Shown: one piece after another, positions 36,710-44,955 of the stretch | How positions within the stretch are numbered: position 1 is the stretch's first letter | How the letters are laid out: each line of letters opens with the position of its first letter | NCBI RefSeq assembly: GCF_022803015.1 | Contig: NZ_JAFKON010000001.1 | Location: 186,001-250,000, forward strand | DNA: 64,000 nucleotides | From: Arthrobacter humicola | GTDB taxonomy: Bacteria; Actinomycetota; Actinomycetes; Actinomycetales; Micrococcaceae | Direction of reading: 5' to 3' | Notes under the pieces: model-generated | Seen by the model: only the letters and a program-made list of their open reading frames with translations | Told to the model about the DNA's origin: nothing | Database searches by the model: none | Translations under genes and position numbers: made by a program

Positions 36710-37111
36710 GTGACTGCAACCGATTCATCCATCACTACCGCCCGCCACGCAGCCCGCGCTGCCTCGGAGAAGCTTGCCGAGGACATCGTGGCCCTGGACG
36801 TCAGCGAACGGCTGGCCCTGGCCGACGTCTTCCTGATTGCCTCGGCCCCGAGCGAACGCCAGGTCAACGCGATCGTGGACGGCATCGAGGACGAGCTCTC
36901 CAAGTTTGACCAGAAGCCCGTCCGCCGCGAGGGCCGCTCCGGCGGTCGCTGGGTGCTGCTGGACTACTCCAACGTCGTCATCCACGTCCAGCACGAGGAA
37001 GACCGCGTGTTCTACGCCCTCGAGCGCCTGTGGAAGGACTGCCCCGTCGTCGATCTGCAGCTCGGCGACGACGCCTCCGCCAAGGCCACCGCCGGCACCG
37101 ACACGGAGTAG
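36710..37111 (+). CDS. rsfS: Ribosome silencing factor RsfS (Iojap family)
   Basis: Binds uL14 on the large subunit and blocks subunit joining when nutrients are short. Seen: 133 residues; the Iojap-domain pattern AEDIVALDVSERLALADVFLIASA, ERQVNAIVDGIEDEL, REGRSGGRWVLLDYSNVVIHV, and EEDRVFYALERLWKD. Start: GTG with AAGGAG upstream. Last protein gene of the nadD cluster and the usual neighbour of nadD in bacteria. The C-terminal 15 residues are Ala/Thr-rich. Confidence 0.96.
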   Translation: MTATDSSITTARHAARAASEKLAEDIVALDVSERLALADVFLIASAPSERQVNAIVDGIEDELSKFDQKPVRREGRSGGRWVLLDYSNVVIHVQHEEDRVFYALERLWKDCPVVDLQLGDDASAKATAGTDTE

Positions 37112-37273
37112 CCCCCGCGCTCAGGCCACCTCCGGACGCTAAACCGAGCCGAATATGCCCGATTTGGAATTTTCCGGAGGGCTGGTCTAAGATATTTGAG
37201 TTGCTTCGGAGAAATCCGGACAAAAAACCGGAACATCGCACGTCGAAAGACATGCTCGGAGCAGCGAAAATTC

Positions 37274-37346
37274 GGGGCTGTGGCGCAGCTGGTAGCGCAC
37301 CTGCATGGCATGCAGGGGGTCAGGGGTTCGAGTCCCCTCAGCTCCA
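37274..37346 (+). tRNA. tRNA-Ala (anticodon GGC), copy 1
   Basis: Acceptor GGGGCTG/CAGCTCC (one G-U), D-arm GCGCAGCTGGTAGCGC, anticodon stem CCTGC/GCAGG with loop ATGGCAT giving anticodon GGC (Ala, codon GCC), T-loop GGGTTCGAGTCCC, discriminator A. It is followed by CCG, so CCA is not encoded. Confidence 0.97.
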
Positions 37347-37352
37347 CCGGAT

Positions 37353-37389
37353 AATCCGCCGGAATCGAAAGATTCCGGCGGATTTTTTT
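37353..37389 (+). terminator. Rho-independent terminator after tRNA-Ala copy 1
   Basis: Perfect 14-bp stem (37353-37366 with 37371-37384), GAAA tetraloop, T7 tract. Confidence 0.97.
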
Positions 37390-37502
37390 GTGCACTGTTC
37401 CGCACCCTGTTCCATGAGTCAGGGCGCCGATTAGCGCGAACGCGATTTGTGGTTTAGGCTATTCAGGTTGCTTCAGGGAGGACGAAACTTCCAGGCAAAT
37501 GA

Positions 37503-37578
37503 GGGGCTGTGGCGCAGCTGGTAGCGCACCTGCATGGCATGCAGGGGGTCAGGGGTTCGAGTCCCCTCAGCTCCACCA
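37503..37578 (+). tRNA. tRNA-Ala (anticodon GGC), copy 2, with encoded CCA
   Basis: The 73-nt body is identical to copy 1, 229 bp upstream. This copy is followed directly by CCA in the DNA. Confidence 0.97.
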
Positions 37579-37579
37579 G

Positions 37580-37614
37580 AAAGGGAATCACCGCTAGGCG
37601 GTGGTTCCCTTTTT
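37580..37614 (+). terminator. Rho-independent terminator after tRNA-Ala copy 2
   Basis: AAAGGGAATCACCGC pairs with GCGGTGGTTCCCTTT, loop TAG, followed by further Ts. Different sequence from the terminator of copy 1. Confidence 0.95.
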
Positions 37615-37797
37615 CGTACCCTCCGCAGCTATGCGGGACTTTGAAAGCCGCATCCGTCAAGACCGTCTCATGACCGGACGTCATAAACTGTCATTTAGGC
37701 TCTCCACCCTGAGCTGGACCTTGCTATCGTCGCTAGCAGACAGCCGCCATGCGGCTTAGCTGGAAGGCCATTTCCGGCTCCACGACTAAGGAACATC

Positions 37798-38619
37798 ATG
37801 AAGCGCACACGACTTTCCGTTATTGGCCTCATCGCTGCTGCAGGACTCGCCCTGGCAGGCTGCGGGTCGGCGTCCACCACCCCGGCCAGCTCAGCGCCGG
37901 CAGCCGGTGCGGACACCTCCCTCAGCGACGTCAAGAGCGCAGGCATGCTCAAGGTCGGCACGGAAGGCACCTACAAGCCGTTCACGTTCCACGCCAACGG
38001 CAGCGGTGAACTGACGGGCTACGACGTGGAGATCATGAACGCCGTCGCCGCGAAGCTGGGCGTCAAGCCCTCCTACCAGGAGACGCAGTTCGACGCCATC
38101 TTTGCCGGCCTCGACGCCAAACGGTTCGACGTCGTCGCCAACCAGGTTTCCATCACCGACGAGCGCAAGGCGAAGTACGACTTCTCCACCCCGTACACGG
38201 TGAGCACCGGCGTGATCGTCACCAAGTCGGACAACGACAGCATCCACTCCTTTGACGATCTCAAGGGCAAGACCACGGCGCAGTCCCTGACGAGCAACTG
38301 GTACAAGCTGGCGCAGCAGAGCGGCGCGAATGTCGAGGCCGTGGAGGGCTGGGCGCAGGCGATCACGCTGCTCAAGCAGGGCCGCGTCGATGCCACCATC
38401 AACGACAAGCTGACCTACCTGGACTCCCAGAAGACCGACCACGACGCCGGCATCAAGATTGCCGCCGAGACCACCGACAAGTCGCTGAGCGCGTTCGCCC
38501 TGCGCAAGGGATCCACCAGCCTGACCGACGCCATCAACAAGGCCCTCGGCGAGCTGGCGGCCGACGGCACGCTGACGAAGATCTCCCAGAAGTACTTCGA
38601 CGCCGACGTCTCGAAGTAG
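37798..38619 (+). CDS. Amino-acid ABC transporter substrate-binding lipoprotein (family 3)
   Basis: 273 residues. Lipoprotein signal peptide with lipobox LALAGC (Cys22), then a Ser/Ala/Pro linker and a bacterial solute-binding protein family 3 fold: MLKVGTEGTYKPFTFH, LTGYDVEIMNAVAAKLG, FDAIFAGLDAKRFDVVANQ, DFSTPYTVSTGVIVT, DLKGKTTAQSLTSNWYKLA, ALRKGSTSLTDAINKAL. Similar to cystine and other polar amino-acid binders (TcyJ/FliY group), judged from FDAIFAGLDAKRFD. Anchored outside the membrane and delivers substrate to the following permease. First gene of a three-gene transporter operon. Confidence 0.94.
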   Translation: MKRTRLSVIGLIAAAGLALAGCGSASTTPASSAPAAGADTSLSDVKSAGMLKVGTEGTYKPFTFHANGSGELTGYDVEIMNAVAAKLGVKPSYQETQFDAIFAGLDAKRFDVVANQVSITDERKAKYDFSTPYTVSTGVIVTKSDNDSIHSFDDLKGKTTAQSLTSNWYKLAQQSGANVEAVEGWAQAITLLKQGRVDATINDKLTYLDSQKTDHDAGIKIAAETTDKSLSAFALRKGSTSLTDAINKALGELAADGTLTKISQKYFDADVSK

Positions 38620-38655
38620 CCCTGTGCAAGCCGCAGAGAAACGCCGCGTCCGGGC

Positions 38656-39321
38656 ATGAGCATCAACTGGGAACTCGTGTGGTCATCGCTGGGCCCACTC
38701 CTGACGGGTGCGATCTTCGGCACCATTCCCTTGGCGCTGGCCTCGTTCAGCCTGGGCCTGCTGCTGGCACTGGTGGTGGCCCTCATGCGGCTGAGCCGCA
38801 ACCGCCTGGTTTCGGCGGTGGCGCGGACCTACATCTCCGTCATCCGGGGAACCCCGCTTTTGGTCCAGCTGTTCGTCATTTTCTACGGGCTCCCTTCCGT
38901 CGGAATCACCATCAGCCCCTGGCCCAGCGCCATCATCGCGTTCTCCCTGAACGTCGGCGGCTATGCCGCGGAGGTCATCCGGGCGGCCATCCTGTCAGTT
39001 CCGAAGGGCCAGTGGGAGGCCGGCCACACCATCGGAATGTCGCGCCGGCAGACGCTCGTGCGGATCATCCTGCCGCAGGCCGCCCGGGTCTCGGTTCCGC
39101 CGCTGTCGAACACCTTCATCAGCCTGGTCAAGGACACGTCGCTGGCGTCGCTGATCCTCGTCACCGAACTGTTCCGCGTGGCGCAACAGGTGGCGGCCTT
39201 CAGCCAGGAGTTCATGCTGCTGTATCTGGAGGCGGCCGTGATCTACTGGGTTATCTGCCTCGTTCTCGCCAGCGGACAGTCCGCCCTGGAGAAGAGATTG
39301 GACCGCTATGTCGCCCACTGA
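38656..39321 (+). CDS. Amino-acid ABC transporter permease
   Basis: 221 residues, about five transmembrane helices, His/Glu/Gln/Arg/opine permease family. Seen: [23 protein letters not shown] (family N-terminal signature), the EAA loop around [25 protein letters not shown] that contacts the ATPase, and [16 protein letters not shown]. Start ATG 36 bp after the binding-protein stop. Its end overlaps the ATPase start by 14 bp. One permease suggests a homodimer. Confidence 0.96.
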   Translation: MSINWELVWSSLGPLLTGAIFGTIPLALASFSLGLLLALVVALMRLSRNRLVSAVARTYISVIRGTPLLVQLFVIFYGLPSVGITISPWPSAIIAFSLNVGGYAAEVIRAAILSVPKGQWEAGHTIGMSRRQTLVRIILPQAARVSVPPLSNTFISLVKDTSLASLILVTELFRVAQQVAAFSQEFMLLYLEAAVIYWVICLVLASGQSALEKRLDRYVAH

Positions 39322-40105
39322 ACCTCAACCCTCTGACGTTACTGTCCCGGACGAGCCGCTCCTGACCGTCACGGGCTTGCGCAAGTCGTTCGGCCACCAT
39401 GTTGTGCTCAAATCCATCGACCTTGAAGTCCGCCGCGGCGAAGTGGTCACGTTGATCGGGCCGTCCGGATCAGGAAAGACGACAGTCCTGCGCTGCCTGA
39501 ACGGCCTCGAAGTGCCCGACGCCGGCGTCGCCGAATTCGCGGGGGAACTGACCGTGGACTTTGCCACACCGGTGGCGAAGAAGCAGGTTCTGGCCTTGCG
39601 GGACCGCAGCGCCATGGTGTTCCAGCACTACAACCTCTTCCCGCACAAGACCGTCCTGGAGAACGTGATCGAGGGCCCGGTCCAGGTGCAGAAGCGGCCC
39701 AAGGCGGATGCGATCCAGGAGGCCCGGGACCTGTTGGCCCGCGTCGGCCTGACCGGCAAGGAGAACAGCTACCCGTTCGAGCTCTCCGGCGGCCAGCAGC
39801 AGCGCGTCGGCATTGTGCGTGCCCTCGCCCTGCGCCCGCAACTGCTGCTCTTCGACGAGCCCACCTCTGCGCTGGACCCCGAGCTCGTGGGCGAGGTCCT
39901 GGCCGTCATCAAGGAACTCGCGGACGAAGGCTGGACCATGGTGGTGGTCACCCACGAGCTTGCGTTCGCCCGTCAGGTGGCCGACGAGGTCATCTTCATG
40001 GACGGCGGCGTGGTGGTCGAACGCGGCCACCCCGATACCGTTCTGCGGGACCCGCGGGAGGAACGCACGCGGCAGTTCGTGGACCGCCTGCTGAACCCGT
40101 TCTAG
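39308..40105 (+). CDS. Amino-acid ABC transporter ATP-binding protein
   Basis: 265 residues. Walker [10 protein letters not shown]-loop [19 protein letters not shown] signature LSGGQQQR, Walker [16 protein letters not shown]-loop VTHE. The polar amino-acid class is clear from [12 protein letters not shown] and [15 protein letters not shown]. There is a Ser/Pro-rich N-terminus of ~15 residues; the ATG lies inside the permease gene, giving translational coupling. It powers uptake by the operon's binding protein and permease. Confidence 0.97.
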   Translation: MSPTEPQPSDVTVPDEPLLTVTGLRKSFGHHVVLKSIDLEVRRGEVVTLIGPSGSGKTTVLRCLNGLEVPDAGVAEFAGELTVDFATPVAKKQVLALRDRSAMVFQHYNLFPHKTVLENVIEGPVQVQKRPKADAIQEARDLLARVGLTGKENSYPFELSGGQQQRVGIVRALALRPQLLLFDEPTSALDPELVGEVLAVIKELADEGWTMVVVTHELAFARQVADEVIFMDGGVVVERGHPDTVLRDPREERTRQFVDRLLNPF

Positions 40106-40201
40106 GGCGCCCCGCCAGCGGCGGGAAAAAGGGGCGAGAAAAAGTGGCGAGAATTCGGGCGGGCACACGGGCGGGCACAGGCGGCGACTAAACTTGGTTG
40201 G

Positions 40202-40561
40202 GTGAACGATTCCCTGCCTCCGTGCCCCGAATGCTCCAGCGAATACACCTACGAAATGGGGGCGCTCCTGGTTTGCCCGGAGTGCGCGCACGAATGGTCC
40301 GCATCCGCGGAGACTGACACAGAGGCCGACGCCCCTGCGGCCGCCGTCATCAAGGACGCGGTGGGCAACGTCCTCGCCGACGGCGACACCGTCACCGTGG
40401 TCAAGGACCTGAAAATCAAGGGCAGCTCCACCGTCATCAAGGTCGGCACCAAGGTCCGCGGTATCCGCCTGGTCAACGGTGTTGGCGACCACGACATCGA
40501 CTGTAAGGTTGACGGCGTGGGTCCCATGCAGCTCAAGTCCAGCGTCGTCAAGAAGATCTGA
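40202..40561 (+). CDS. PhnA/YjdM-type zinc-ribbon protein
   Basis: 119 residues. N-terminal zinc ribbon with Cys8/Cys11 and Cys25/Cys28 (CPEC ... CPEC), then a Glu/Asp/Ala linker and the C-terminal PhnA domain: [67 protein letters not shown]. Despite the old name 'alkylphosphonate utilization', the role of this family is unclear and no phosphonate genes are nearby. Its low GC-skewed lysine content is normal for the family. GTG start. 14 bp before the flavin monooxygenase gene. Confidence 0.92.
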   Translation: MNDSLPPCPECSSEYTYEMGALLVCPECAHEWSASAETDTEADAPAAAVIKDAVGNVLADGDTVTVVKDLKIKGSSTVIKVGTKVRGIRLVNGVGDHDIDCKVDGVGPMQLKSSVVKKI

Positions 40562-40575
40562 CCGGGGACGCGACC

Positions 40576-41691
40576 GTGACCGCAGAGACGGTGCGGGCCG
40601 CCGACGTCGTCGTGGTCGGCGCCGGCCAGGCGGGCCTGTCGGCGGCCTACCATCTTCTGCGCCGCGGCTTCGTCCCGGCCGGCGCTGACGCGGCCGGCCC
40701 GCCACCGGCCGGGACGTACATCGTGCTCGACGCCGAGGACGGGCCCGGCGGAGCCTGGCGGCACCGCTGGAAGAGCCTGCTCATGGCCACGGTGAACGGC
40801 ATCAGCGATCTCCCGGGAATCCCGCAGCCCGATGTGGACCCCGCCGAGGCCAGCTCCAGTTTCCTCACCCGCTATTTTGGCGGGTACGAGCACGACCTCG
40901 GCCTCGCGATTGAGCGGCCGGTCAAAGTGCAGTCGGTGAGCCGCGAGGACGATGACCCCGCCGGGCGACTGAGCATCGCAACCTCCCGCGGCCGCTTCTC
41001 TGCCCGCGCCCTCATCAACGCAACCGGCACCTGGACCAGGCCGTTCTGGCCCATCTATCCGGGCAAGGCCAGCTTCCGCGGCCGGCAGCTGCACGTCGCC
41101 GACTACGTTTCCGCCGACGAATTCCGCGGGCAGCACGTCATCGTGGTCGGCGGCGGGATCTCGGCCGTCGGGCTGCTCGATGAGATCTCCAAGGTCACCA
41201 CCACCACATGGTTCACGCGCCGGGTGCCGGTCTGGCGCGAGGCCGCGTTCGACCGGCAGGCCGGCCACGACGCCGTCGCCCTGGTCGAGGAGCGGGTGCG
41301 CCAGGGCCTGCCGCCGCAGAGCGTCGTCTCCGTGACGGGCCTGATCTGGACCCCGGCCCTGCGCGCCGCCGCCGCGCGCGGCGCCCTGGACCGGCACCCC
41401 ATGTTCACCGCGATCGAACCCGACGGGGTCCGGATGGCTGACGGCAGCTTCCTGGCCGCCGGGGTCATCCTGTGGGCCACGGGATTCCGGGCCGAACTCG
41501 AACACCTCGCCCCGCTGCACCTGCGCGGACCCGGCGGCGGCATCGCGATGAACGGCACCCAGGTCGCGGGCGAGCCGCGGGTGCACCTCGTCGGCTACGG
41601 GCCTTCCTCGTCCACCATCGGCGCCAACCGGGCCGGCCGGGCCGCCGTCGCCGGAATCGGCACCCTGCTGGCCCGGTCCGGTATAACGTAA
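40576..41691 (+). CDS. Flavin-containing monooxygenase-like FAD/NAD(P)-binding oxidoreductase
   Basis: 371 residues. FAD-binding DVVVVGAGQAGLSAAYHLLRRG at the N-terminus, a second dinucleotide-binding site VIVVGGGISAVGLLDEI near residue 188, ATGFR close to the end (ATGF-type motif of FMOs), and a C-terminal HLVGYGPSSSTIGANRAGR. The GGAWRHRW segment resembles the Baeyer-Villiger/FMO GG-x-W. About 10 residues after the first FAD loop an Ala/Gly/Pro-rich insertion (FVPAGADAAGPPPAG) is present. GTG start, closely following the PhnA-like gene; likely co-transcribed. Substrate unknown. Confidence 0.85.
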   Translation: MTAETVRAADVVVVGAGQAGLSAAYHLLRRGFVPAGADAAGPPPAGTYIVLDAEDGPGGAWRHRWKSLLMATVNGISDLPGIPQPDVDPAEASSSFLTRYFGGYEHDLGLAIERPVKVQSVSREDDDPAGRLSIATSRGRFSARALINATGTWTRPFWPIYPGKASFRGRQLHVADYVSADEFRGQHVIVVGGGISAVGLLDEISKVTTTTWFTRRVPVWREAAFDRQAGHDAVALVEERVRQGLPPQSVVSVTGLIWTPALRAAAARGALDRHPMFTAIEPDGVRMADGSFLAAGVILWATGFRAELEHLAPLHLRGPGGGIAMNGTQVAGEPRVHLVGYGPSSSTIGANRAGRAAVAGIGTLLARSGIT

Positions 41692-41806
41692 AACGTAAGA
41701 CCTAAAAGGTAAATCAGGTCAGAGCAGCACCGGGGGAGGCCTCACACCCGGCTCCCACTGCCAGCACCCATACCCAAGCCCGAGAAGAAACGGCGGCACA
41801 ACGCGC

Positions 41807-42952
41807 GTGGCGGACAACAGCTTCGAATCCCTCTTTGCCCGGCTGAGAAGATTCCCGGACGTCGAGGCCGACAACCTGCAGGCCTGGGACGCCACGGACA
41901 GGCTCCTGCTCGACTCTGCCCTGGAGATGCCCGCGGCCGGCCTGCTGCAGCCCGGGGGCAGGCTCGCGGTGGTGGGGGACCGGTACGGTGCCCTCACCCT
42001 CGGCGCCCTGACCCTCGGGGCGGAAGGCGTGCGCGTCCAGCAGGACCTCATCACCGGTGAACGGGCACTGCGGGCGAACGCCGAGGCCCTGGGCATCGAC
42101 GGCGGCTTCGAGCAGCTCCCGTTGGGTGCCGAACTGCTGGAGGGAGCCTCCCTGGTTTTGCTGCAGTTGCCGCGGTCCCTGGCGGAACTTGAGGAAATCG
42201 CCGACGCCGTGGCCCGCTACGCGGCGCCCGAGGTGGTGCTGGTCGCGGGCGGACGCGTCAAACACATGAGCCTGGGCATGAACGCCGTCCTGGCGCGCTG
42301 CTTCGAGGATGTCCAGCCCCAGCTGGCGCGGCAGAAATCACGGCTCCTGCTGGCCCGGAACCCCAGGCCGGTCCCGGCCGCGCTGCCCTTCCCGGTCACT
42401 GAGGTCAACGACGAACTGGGGCTCACGGTCTGCGCCCGGGGGGCCGTCTTTGCCGGCACAGGGCTGGATATCGGGACCAGGTTCCTGCTGGACTTCCTGC
42501 CCCGGATGCCGCACGCCACCCATGCCGTCGACCTTGGCTGCGGCACCGGAATCCTCGCCGCGATGTACGCCCGCGCCAACCCCGGCGCCCGCGTCACCGC
42601 GACCGACCGGTCCGCCGCAGCCGTCGACTCAGCCCTGGCCACCTCCCGGGCCAACGGCCTGGACGGTCGGATCGACGTGCTTCAGGACGACGCCATGAGC
42701 TCCCTCCCGGACGCCAGCGCGGACCTGGTGCTGCTGAACCCGCCCTTCCACCTGGAAGCGGCGGTCCACTCCGGCGCGGGGATCAAGCTGATCGAAGCGG
42801 CCGGCAGGGTGCTTGCCCCGGGCGGGGAGCTCTGGACCGTGTTCAACAGCCACCTGCACTACCGGCCGGCTCTGGAACGGCTGATCGGTCCCACCCGCGA
42901 GGCCGGCAGGAATCCAAAATTCACCGTCACGGCCAGCACCCGGCGGCCTTGA
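41807..42952 (+). CDS. Class I SAM-dependent methyltransferase (RlmG/RsmC-like)
   Basis: 381 residues with the two-domain layout of RlmG/RsmC-type rRNA guanine-N2 methyltransferases: an N-terminal degenerate methyltransferase-like half (GGRLAVVGDRYGALTLGAL, VLVAGGRVKHMSLGMN) and a catalytic C-terminal half with AVDLGCGTGILAAMYA (SAM motif I), VTATDRSAAAV, and the catalytic LLNPPFH (NPPF, near residue 311). NPPF is the exocyclic-amine N-methyltransferase signature. The exact rRNA position cannot be assigned. GTG start. Confidence 0.87.
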   Translation: MADNSFESLFARLRRFPDVEADNLQAWDATDRLLLDSALEMPAAGLLQPGGRLAVVGDRYGALTLGALTLGAEGVRVQQDLITGERALRANAEALGIDGGFEQLPLGAELLEGASLVLLQLPRSLAELEEIADAVARYAAPEVVLVAGGRVKHMSLGMNAVLARCFEDVQPQLARQKSRLLLARNPRPVPAALPFPVTEVNDELGLTVCARGAVFAGTGLDIGTRFLLDFLPRMPHATHAVDLGCGTGILAAMYARANPGARVTATDRSAAAVDSALATSRANGLDGRIDVLQDDAMSSLPDASADLVLLNPPFHLEAAVHSGAGIKLIEAAGRVLAPGGELWTVFNSHLHYRPALERLIGPTREAGRNPKFTVTASTRRP

Positions 42953-43056
42953 CGCAAGAAACTTTGTGTCGGTAAAGCGCAAGTGTGGGCGCACGCCTGC
43001 ACGTAACGTACGATTCTGACAACTGCTGTGCGTGGCCAAAACGTTTAGAGGTATCA

Positions 43057-44310
43057 GTGACCGAGTTCCGGCAACCCTCGCCGAGGCGAGGGACCAACCT
43101 ACCGAAGATGGGCGACTTCAACCTCACAGTCATCCTCGACGCCATCCGCCGCACGCCGGGCGGGCTGAGCCGGGTGGAACTCGCCCAGATTGTCGGACTC
43201 TCGCCGCAGACCATCTCCAACATTTCGCGCCGCCTGCTGGACCAGCACCTGATCGTCGAGGCAGGCAAGGAAGGCACCGGGCCGGGCAAGCCCAGGACCA
43301 TGCTCCGGCTAAATCCCTCGGGGATGTATGCCGTGGGCGTCCACCTGGACCCGGCCGTCCTCACGTTCGTCGTGCTGGACCTGCTCGGCGCCGTCGTCCG
43401 GCACTCACGGATCACCACCCCGCCCGGCACCGACCCCAGGGCTGTGATTGACACCATCGCGGGCGAAATCAAGAGAATCATCCTGGACTCCGGGGTGGAC
43501 CCGGACCGGATCGCCGGGCTCGGGGTTGCGTCGCCGGGGCCCATCGACCTCAACGAGGGCGCCGTCGTGGACCCGCCGCTGCTGCCGGGCTGGGACCACG
43601 TGGGGCTGCGGGATGGCCTCGCGGAGGCCACGGGCCTGTCGACACTCATGGACAAGGACGTCACCAGCGCAGCCGTGGCCGAAACCTGGGCCGGGGGCCC
43701 CAGCGGCGAGGGCAGCTTCGTCTTCATGTACATGGGGACCGGGATCGGCTGCGGGATCGTGCTCAACGACGAAGTCGTCCGCGGGACCTCGGGCAACGCC
43801 GGAGAAATCGGGCACATCATCGTCGACCCGGGCGGTGCCCTCTGCGACTGCGGGCAACACGGCTGCGTGAAGTCCTCCGCCATTCCGCAGGTCCTCGTGG
43901 CGCAGGCTGAGGCAGCCGGGATATTGAATGGTTCACTCCAGGACAGGAGCGCGCCGGCAGTTCAGGAACGTTTCGCCGAGTTGTGCGCGATCGCCGAAGC
44001 CGGCAACGACGCAGCCAAGGAAATCATTCGTGGGTCCGCAGTGCTCGTGGCCCGTGCGGTGTCGGTCGTCACCAACGCCCTGGACGTGGACCGGGTAGTG
44101 TTCGGCGGCCCGTTCTGGACCTGCCTCTCAGCGGCTTACCTCGAGCTGGTCCCCGGACTGGTTGAGGCGAACAGTGCCACCCGGAGGATTCACGGGATCG
44201 AAGTCGTGGGCACGGGGGTAGGCGAGGACGTCGGCGCCGTCGGTGCGGCCTGCCTGGTGCTCGAACACACGCTGGCCCCGCGTTCCCAGCGGCTGCTCCT
44301 GGGCGACTAG
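43057..44310 (+). CDS. ROK family transcriptional regulator
   Basis: About 417 residues. N-terminal winged helix-turn-helix (ILDAIRRTPGGLSRVELAQIVGLSPQTISNISRRLLDQHLIVE), then a ROK sugar-kinase-like domain: GLGVASPGPIDL, DKDVTSAAVAE, YMGTGIGCGIVLND, GNAGEIGHIIVDPGG, and the zinc site CDCGQHGCVKS. NagC/XylR-type: a sugar or sugar phosphate probably releases it from DNA. No sugar transport genes are adjacent, so the target is elsewhere or itself. Start: GTG 43057 with GAGG upstream; the frame from 42985 adds 24 unlikely residues. Confidence 0.92.
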   Translation: MTEFRQPSPRRGTNLPKMGDFNLTVILDAIRRTPGGLSRVELAQIVGLSPQTISNISRRLLDQHLIVEAGKEGTGPGKPRTMLRLNPSGMYAVGVHLDPAVLTFVVLDLLGAVVRHSRITTPPGTDPRAVIDTIAGEIKRIILDSGVDPDRIAGLGVASPGPIDLNEGAVVDPPLLPGWDHVGLRDGLAEATGLSTLMDKDVTSAAVAETWAGGPSGEGSFVFMYMGTGIGCGIVLNDEVVRGTSGNAGEIGHIIVDPGGALCDCGQHGCVKSSAIPQVLVAQAEAAGILNGSLQDRSAPAVQERFAELCAIAEAGNDAAKEIIRGSAVLVARAVSVVTNALDVDRVVFGGPFWTCLSAAYLELVPGLVEANSATRRIHGIEVVGTGVGEDVGAVGAACLVLEHTLAPRSQRLLLGD

Positions 44311-44328
44311 ACAGGGGCTAACCGGGCC

Positions 44329-44526
44329 TCAGTCGATGTCCTCAACCACCGTCCCATACGGGATGGTGTCATCCAGATGCGCCTGGTGGCCATGCGGAAG
44401 CACGAGAATCCGGACCCCGTGCAACCTCTCTGCGGCCGACTGCATGAGCACGGGCCGGACGGTGTTGATGAAGCTCTCGCTCTTGCCGGCGAGGTACTGC
44501 TGGTAGCTGGCTGGAAGCTGGATCAT
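44329..44526 (-). CDS. Small protein of unknown function (65 residues)
   Basis: MIQLPASYQQYLAGKSESFI opening, then RPVLMQSAAERLHGVRILVLPHGHQAHLDDTIPYGTVVEDID. Soluble, one predicted helix-strand layout; the C-terminal half could form strands. No family recognised. It is convergent with the ROK gene. A longer frame to 44697 exists, but its first 57 residues have Arg/Pro-rich noncoding character. Upstream, a small palindrome CAGGA-TA-GTCCTG sits before the ATG. Confidence 0.55.
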   Translation of the reverse strand: MIQLPASYQQYLAGKSESFINTVRPVLMQSAAERLHGVRILVLPHGHQAHLDDTIPYGTVVEDID

Positions 44527-44712
44527 GGCAACAGGATAGTCCTGCCGGGGTGCGTTGGGGAGAGCAGCCGCGCGGGGCGAAAATGCCGTCTTGGGCGAAC
44601 ATTGTTCTGCCCGGCGCCGCAAACGGCCGTAAAGGTGCGTCTTAATTCGGGGACCGACTTGAAGGGCCCCACGGCCCGGCCTTAGAGTTCTATACAAGTT
44701 ACCTCAGTAACG
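44527..44712. other. Gene-free stretch upstream of metF leader
   Basis: Contains the divergent upstream regions of the 65-residue gene (minus) and metF (plus). A TATACA (44691-44696) just before the structured leader could be a -10 element, but no matching -35 is seen. Confidence 0.3.
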
Positions 44713-44932
44713 TGTCAGCGATCCTCCGCTGAAAGCTGCCCCCGGGCGGCCCAGGAGGGTGTGGGTGCCCCCATGTGGGCCTGACATTTGCTCACGGACA
44801 ACTTCGTATCAGGCGTAACAGTCGCGGCTGCGCCCTGCTGAAGTTCCCTCCGTGTTCCCCAAACTCAATTCACTGACGACGGAGTTTCCGTTTCTGGTTC
44901 CGGTCCTCCGGGATTCCGGATCTCCCGGCGGC
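44713..44932 (+). promoter_or_regulatory. Long structured 5' leader of metF (candidate riboswitch)
   Basis: Paired elements: TGTCAG/CTGACA (44713-44718 with 44781-44786) closes a multi-branch unit. Inside it are a 7-bp helix (44721-44727 with 44754-44760), a nested 6-bp hairpin (44735-44740 with 44745-44750) and a TGGG/CCCA hairpin (44762-44765 with 44770-44773). Downstream are AACTTC/GAAGTT (44800-44805 with 44840-44845) enclosing CAGGCG/CGCCCTG, CTCCGT/ACGGAG (44848-44853 with 44879-44884) and a CCGGGA/TCCCGG hairpin. It does not show the conserved cores of SAM-I, SAM-II or cobalamin switches that I know; GGGTGCCCC is reminiscent of SAM-IV only loosely. Confidence 0.4.
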
Positions 44933-44955
44933 AGTGTTCAAAGCCAAGGACGCAA

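Noticed and set aside
40106..40201. Terminator after the amino-acid transporter operon
   Set aside because: CCCGCC-AGC-GGCGGG is followed by AAAAA on the plus strand, not Ts; it would only work for the other strand, where no gene ends.
44700..44955. Known SAM-IV or cobalamin riboswitch before metF
   Set aside because: Conserved cores of those classes are not present; only GGGTGCCCC is loosely similar, so it is listed as an unclassified leader.
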